Shown: piece after piece, positions 61,497 to 64,000 of the stretch
Layout of the letters: each line of letters begins with the position of its first letter
Position numbering within the stretch: the first letter of the stretch is position 1
Assembly (NCBI RefSeq): GCF_024346955.1
Contig: NZ_AP024884.1
Span: forward strand, 1,240,001 to 1,304,000
Source of the DNA: Vibrio mangrovi
Lineage (GTDB): Bacteria; Pseudomonadota; Gammaproteobacteria; Enterobacterales; Vibrionaceae
DNA: 64,000 nt
Reading direction: 5' to 3'
Translations under genes and position numbers: made by a program
Notes under the pieces: generated by a model
The model's input: only the letters and a program-made list of their open reading frames with translations
What the model was told of the DNA's origin: nothing
Databases searched by the model: none

Positions 61497-61617
61497 GGGG
61501 TTTAGTGTATGGATGTGCTAAAAACAGTTTTATTACAGTACATACCCACCGTGCGTTAGAATGGAAATCTGCTCAAACACTCCACGCTAATTCAATTAAG
61601 GGAAAAAGGGAATTGAT

Positions 61618-62103
61618 GTGATTAGAGAGATAACCGAACAGGATTTCACCGTATTCTGGCCATGCTTTCAGTCAGTCATTCAGGCTCAGGAAACCTATGC
61701 CTTTGAACCCGACATGACTTTCGAACAGGCTTATCAGTTGTGGTGCACAACGCCATTAAAGACATTTGTGTTTGCTGAGGACGATAAGATATTGGGTTCT
61801 TATTATATCAGACCGAATGGTGTTGGCCCCAGTCGTCATATCTGTAATTGCGGCTATATGGTTGCAGAAAGTGCACGAGGTAAGGGCATTGCCCGGAAAC
61901 TTTGTGAACATTCCCAGCAAACTGCGCTTGAACTCGGCTTTAAAGCGATGCAGTTCAACTCTGTTGTTTCAACGAATGAAATCGCAGTAACCCTGTGGCA
62001 AAAGCTCGGATTTAACATCGTCGGCACGATTCCTTCCGCTTATCACCATGCCCGGTTAGGCTATGTGGATAGCTATGTTATGCATAAACAGTTACAGCCA
62101 TAG
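61618..62103 (+). CDS. GNAT-family N-acetyltransferase
   Basis: Start GTG at 61618; an overlapping ATG at 61616 runs straight into TGA. AGGG lies upstream. 161 residues. Acetyl-CoA-binding block CGYMVAESARGKGIARKLCEHSQ (Q/RxxGxG/A type), followed by MQFNSVVSTNEIAVTLWQKLGF, the usual beta5-alpha4 end. Cytosolic. The substrate is unknown. It is followed after 19 bases by a VOC protein, in the same direction. Confidence 0.9.
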   Translation: MIREITEQDFTVFWPCFQSVIQAQETYAFEPDMTFEQAYQLWCTTPLKTFVFAEDDKILGSYYIRPNGVGPSRHICNCGYMVAESARGKGIARKLCEHSQQTALELGFKAMQFNSVVSTNEIAVTLWQKLGFNIVGTIPSAYHHARLGYVDSYVMHKQLQP

Positions 62104-62122
62104 AACTCAATAGGAACCAGCA

Positions 62123-62545
62123 GTGAAACAGAATATTGTCCATATTGCCTTAGTCGTTCGGGATTACGATGAGGCCATTCATTTTTATGTCGATAAACTG
62201 AAATTTGAGCTGATTGAAGACACCTACCAGCCGGAACAGGACAAACGTTGGGTGGTCGTTGCACCGCCAAATTCTCAAGGAGTCACGCTGTTGCTGGCAA
62301 AAGCGTCCAAGCCCGAGCAGCTTGATTTTATCGGTAATCAGACCGGCGGGCGGGTATTTCTGTTTCTGAATACCGACGATTTCTGGCGCGATTATGAATA
62401 CATGCAATCCGTCGGTATCAAGTTTGTACGTGAGCCAAAAGAGCAGGACTACGGCACAGTTGCAGTTTTTGAAGACTTGTATGGCAATCTCTGGGACTTA
62501 TTACAACTCAAAGAAGATCACCCGATATCATTAAGAACCACATAA
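62123..62545 (+). CDS. VOC-family (glyoxalase-like) protein
   Basis: Start GTG at 62123 with AGGAA upstream. 140 residues. The fold is plain: IVHIALVVRDYDEAIHFYVDKLKFELIED, then VVVAPPNSQGVTLLLAKA and the second half GGRVFLFLNTDDFWRDYEYMQSVGI...VAVFEDLYGNLWDLLQ. His near the N-terminus and Glu near the C-terminus give a metal site. Members include glyoxalases, dioxygenases and resistance proteins. It lies 19 bases after the GNAT gene, probably as one operon. Confidence 0.9.
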   Translation: MKQNIVHIALVVRDYDEAIHFYVDKLKFELIEDTYQPEQDKRWVVVAPPNSQGVTLLLAKASKPEQLDFIGNQTGGRVFLFLNTDDFWRDYEYMQSVGIKFVREPKEQDYGTVAVFEDLYGNLWDLLQLKEDHPISLRTT

Positions 62546-62747
62546 CATGCAGCATCATCTGAAATTACAGGGCTAATATTAATAACCTGTATCAGACATT
62601 GACCAGAACCTGGCTCATTTAACATCATCAAATCAACATCGGTATTGATGGCAGGGTTTCCATATAAGTGTGTGTCCCTATAAGAATCATCATCCCACAT
62701 GATATTCTGAACAATAAGAAGTCTGGTAAAAAGGAATAGGATCCGGA

Positions 62748-63095
62748 ATGAATATGACAAGGTTTTATCTGATTCTGACGATAGTTGGTGTTCTGGCACC
62801 TTATGGGGCGTTTGTTCCGTGGCTGGTGAATCATGGTTTAGATCTACCGTTGCTGCTGACAGAAGCCAGTGCGAACCCGATCAGTCTGTTCGCATGGCTG
62901 GATGTCGTCATCGCTGCACTGGCTTTACTGGGTTTTATTATCGCAGACGGTCAGAAAAATCATGTCAAAGGTCGGGGAATCGCTATCGTGGGCACATTGG
63001 TTGTCGGTGTATCTTGTGGATTGCCTTTATATCTCTATCTGAAGGAAAAGCAAAATGTCCGTTCATCTATCATGATGAGCCAGTCTGAAAGCTGA
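62748..63095 (+). CDS. DUF2834-type small membrane protein
   Basis: 115 residues with three membrane helices (FYLILTIVGVLAPYGAFVPW, LFAWLDVVIAALALLGFII, GIAIVGTLVVGVSCGLPLYLYL). The layout and the PYxxFxxWL motif fit DUF2834. Function is unknown. AGGATCCGGA lies just before the ATG at 62748. Confidence 0.8.
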   Translation: MNMTRFYLILTIVGVLAPYGAFVPWLVNHGLDLPLLLTEASANPISLFAWLDVVIAALALLGFIIADGQKNHVKGRGIAIVGTLVVGVSCGLPLYLYLKEKQNVRSSIMMSQSES

Positions 63096-63140
63096 GCCGT
63101 CAACGCATACGAAGGACACTTTATATCGGATGCTTAAAGT

Positions 63141-63154
63141 GTCTGTCCCTGTAA
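63141..63154 (+). repeat. GTCTGTCCCTGTAA motif
   Basis: Shares GTCTGTCCCTGTAA with 9130-9143 and 27990-28003. It lies in the gap between DUF2834 and the decarboxylase genes. Confidence 0.5.
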
Positions 63155-63187
63155 AATGGTAAAATGCTTTCTGTAAAATGTAATACA

Positions 63188-63218
63188 GAGGCAGTCCCGA
63201 ACTGCCGGAAACTGCCTC
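63188..63218. terminator. Hairpin between convergent genes
   Basis: GAGGCAGT (63188-63195) pairs with ACTGCCTC (63211-63218); a second CAGT/ACTG pairing is possible inside. It has no T run. Confidence 0.45.
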
Positions 63219-63241
63219 CTTCGCATATTTCTTTGTGTAAT

Positions 63242-63478
63242 TTACCGTTCGCTTTCTGGTAACAACGGCGGAATCTCCGGTAACTGCGGAGCGTTATCGA
63301 TATCTTCCTGTGTCATTTTAAACGCATCCGGGAAATGTTCACGGCTTGTCCGTCTGAGTGGCTCGGTAGAGCGCCATGTATACAGGCATCGTTGACACTG
63401 ATGGACAGTCCATACATCCGGAACTGGTGATTTGGCTAATAGCTCGATATCTTCATGGGCACAACGTGGACAGATCAT
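63242..63478 (-). CDS. Non-oxidative hydroxyarylic acid decarboxylase subunit D
   Basis: 78 residues. MICPRCAHEDIELL and HQCQRCLYTWRSTEP form a four-cysteine zinc ribbon, and the rest is proline-rich (LPEIPPLLPE). This is the small subunit D (YclD/BsdD/EcdD-like) of hydroxyarylic acid decarboxylases. These complexes remove the carboxylate from vanillate, 4-hydroxybenzoate and similar phenolic acids. It overlaps the UbiD-family gene upstream by 4 bases (ATGA). Confidence 0.88.
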   Translation of the reverse strand: MICPRCAHEDIELLAKSPVPDVWTVHQCQRCLYTWRSTEPLRRTSREHFPDAFKMTQEDIDNAPQLPEIPPLLPESER

Positions 63479-64000
63479 TTTTCACCTTCCTTTGCTTCGT
63501 GAATCATACGAGTTAATTTAGAGATCCACTCTTTGGTCTCGGGCAGATCTTTGACTGACGTACTGTAATTGCCTCTGTTGTCCGGAGCGACTGGTGTTGT
63601 AGCATCAATGATCAGTTTATCCGTGATGCCTGACGGAGATGAACCGGGATCCAGCTCAACGACTGACATATTGTTCAGTTGTACTAAATCGCCCGCCGGA
63701 TTCACTTTCGACGACATCGCCCACATTACTTGTTTTAAATCGAAAGGATCAACGTCTTCGTCAACCATGATGACCATTTTGACATAGCCGAGACCATGTG
63801 GTGTGGTCATCGCCCGCATCCCGACAGCCCGGGCAAAGCCACCAAAACGTTTCTTCGTGGAAATAATCACCAGTAACCCGTGCGTATACATGGCGTTCAC
63901 TGCCTGAACTTCCGGAAACTCGGCTTTGAGTTGCTGATACAAAGGAACACAGGTCGCCGGACCAATCAGATAGTCTACTTCTGTCCACGGCATCCCGAGA
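63475..64000 (-). CDS. UbiD-family decarboxylase subunit C, C-terminal part
   Basis: The frame is open to the window edge at 64000, so the 5' end lies outside; only ~175 residues are visible. The ATG at 63993 is internal. LIGPATCVPLYQQLKAEFP, AVNAMYTHGLLVIISTKKRFGGFARAVGMRAMTTPHG, and MVDEDVDPFDLKQVMWAMSSKVNP match the C-terminal domain of UbiD-type decarboxylases (BsdC/EcdC/ShdC), which use prenylated FMN. A subunit B (UbiX-like prenyltransferase) is expected just outside the window. Confidence 0.92.
   Translation of the reverse strand, partial: LGMPWTEVDYLIGPATCVPLYQQLKAEFPEVQAVNAMYTHGLLVIISTKKRFGGFARAVGMRAMTTPHGLGYVKMVIMVDEDVDPFDLKQVMWAMSSKVNPAGDLVQLNNMSVVELDPGSSPSGITDKLIIDATTPVAPDNRGNYSTSVKDLPETKEWISKLTRMIHEAKEGEK

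Noticed and set aside
1..64000. tRNA, rRNA, CRISPR array, intact transposase or replication origin
   Set aside because: No cloverleaf with CCA-type end, rRNA core, regularly spaced repeat set, transposase frame or DnaA-box cluster was seen.

Overview
The window reads as chromosomal DNA of a marine gammaproteobacterium, almost certainly a Vibrio or a close relative. The best evidence is a complete Qrr quorum-sensing small RNA at 34611-34713 (minus strand), with its own sigma-54 promoter and a LuxO-type operator. An OmpU-like porin, a vibriolysin-type M4 protease, DUF3157, AcpH, SstT and a DUF368 (PopT-like) protein fit the same assignment. I see no rRNA, tRNA, CRISPR array or intact insertion sequence. 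The species cannot be fixed from sequence reading alone.

Layout, left half. 1-944: the 3' end of a TauD/asparagine-oxygenase-like gene, directly abutting a LysE-type exporter. 1008-5930: a DUF3157 protein, a 55-residue lipoprotein, a secreted metallo-beta-lactamase-fold protein and a secreted vibriolysin-like protease. 5974-9783: a two-gene membrane operon of unknown function, a LysR regulator divergent from an aldo/keto reductase, and AcpH. 10137-13966: a porin, a candidate new sigma-54-dependent small RNA (about 11335-11432), a hypothetical gene and a GGDEF-EAL protein. 14011-17908: an M23 endopeptidase, a small CBM48-like protein and a YjiH-type membrane protein. 17999-23562: the pstSCAB phosphate operon, divergent from a chemoreceptor. 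23586-29690: a DEAD-box helicase, Lpp, an L,D-transpeptidase, and a light-response operon (RudS-like thiouridine desulfidase, MerR regulator, photolyase). 30100-33148: two TPR proteins, one with a degenerate and one with an intact GGDEF domain, behind a sigma-54 promoter.

Layout, right half. 33217-38780: an MFS transporter, Qrr, PopT-like DUF368 protein, SstT and a Sel1-repeat protein. 39174-44629: GlgX, an ABC exporter, a small secreted protein and a DUF445 protein. 44713-51287: a dCache-type chemoreceptor, a DASS anion transporter, an AEC transporter and a split MFS/spermidine-synthase-like pair. 51492-57378: a lactate locus (LysR regulator, lldP, lldE, lldF, lldG). 57942-63095 is more AT-rich accessory DNA: a hypothetical gene, an HNH endonuclease, a Nudix hydrolase, a PAAR / type-44-like toxin / membrane-anchored immunity cassette, GNAT, VOC and DUF2834. 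63242-64000: subunit D and part of subunit C of a UbiD-type non-oxidative decarboxylase, running off the window.

Themes. Sigma-54 (RpoN) control appears three times: Qrr, the candidate small RNA, and the TPR/GGDEF operon. Cyclic-di-GMP proteins, chemoreceptors and quorum-sensing RNA point to lifestyle switching. The least described items are the small RNA, the light-repair operon with its palindromic operator, the TPR pseudo-GGDEF/GGDEF pair, and the PAAR-toxin-immunity cassette. Most start choices rest on visible Shine-Dalgarno sites. Family calls rest on motif recognition without database searches.
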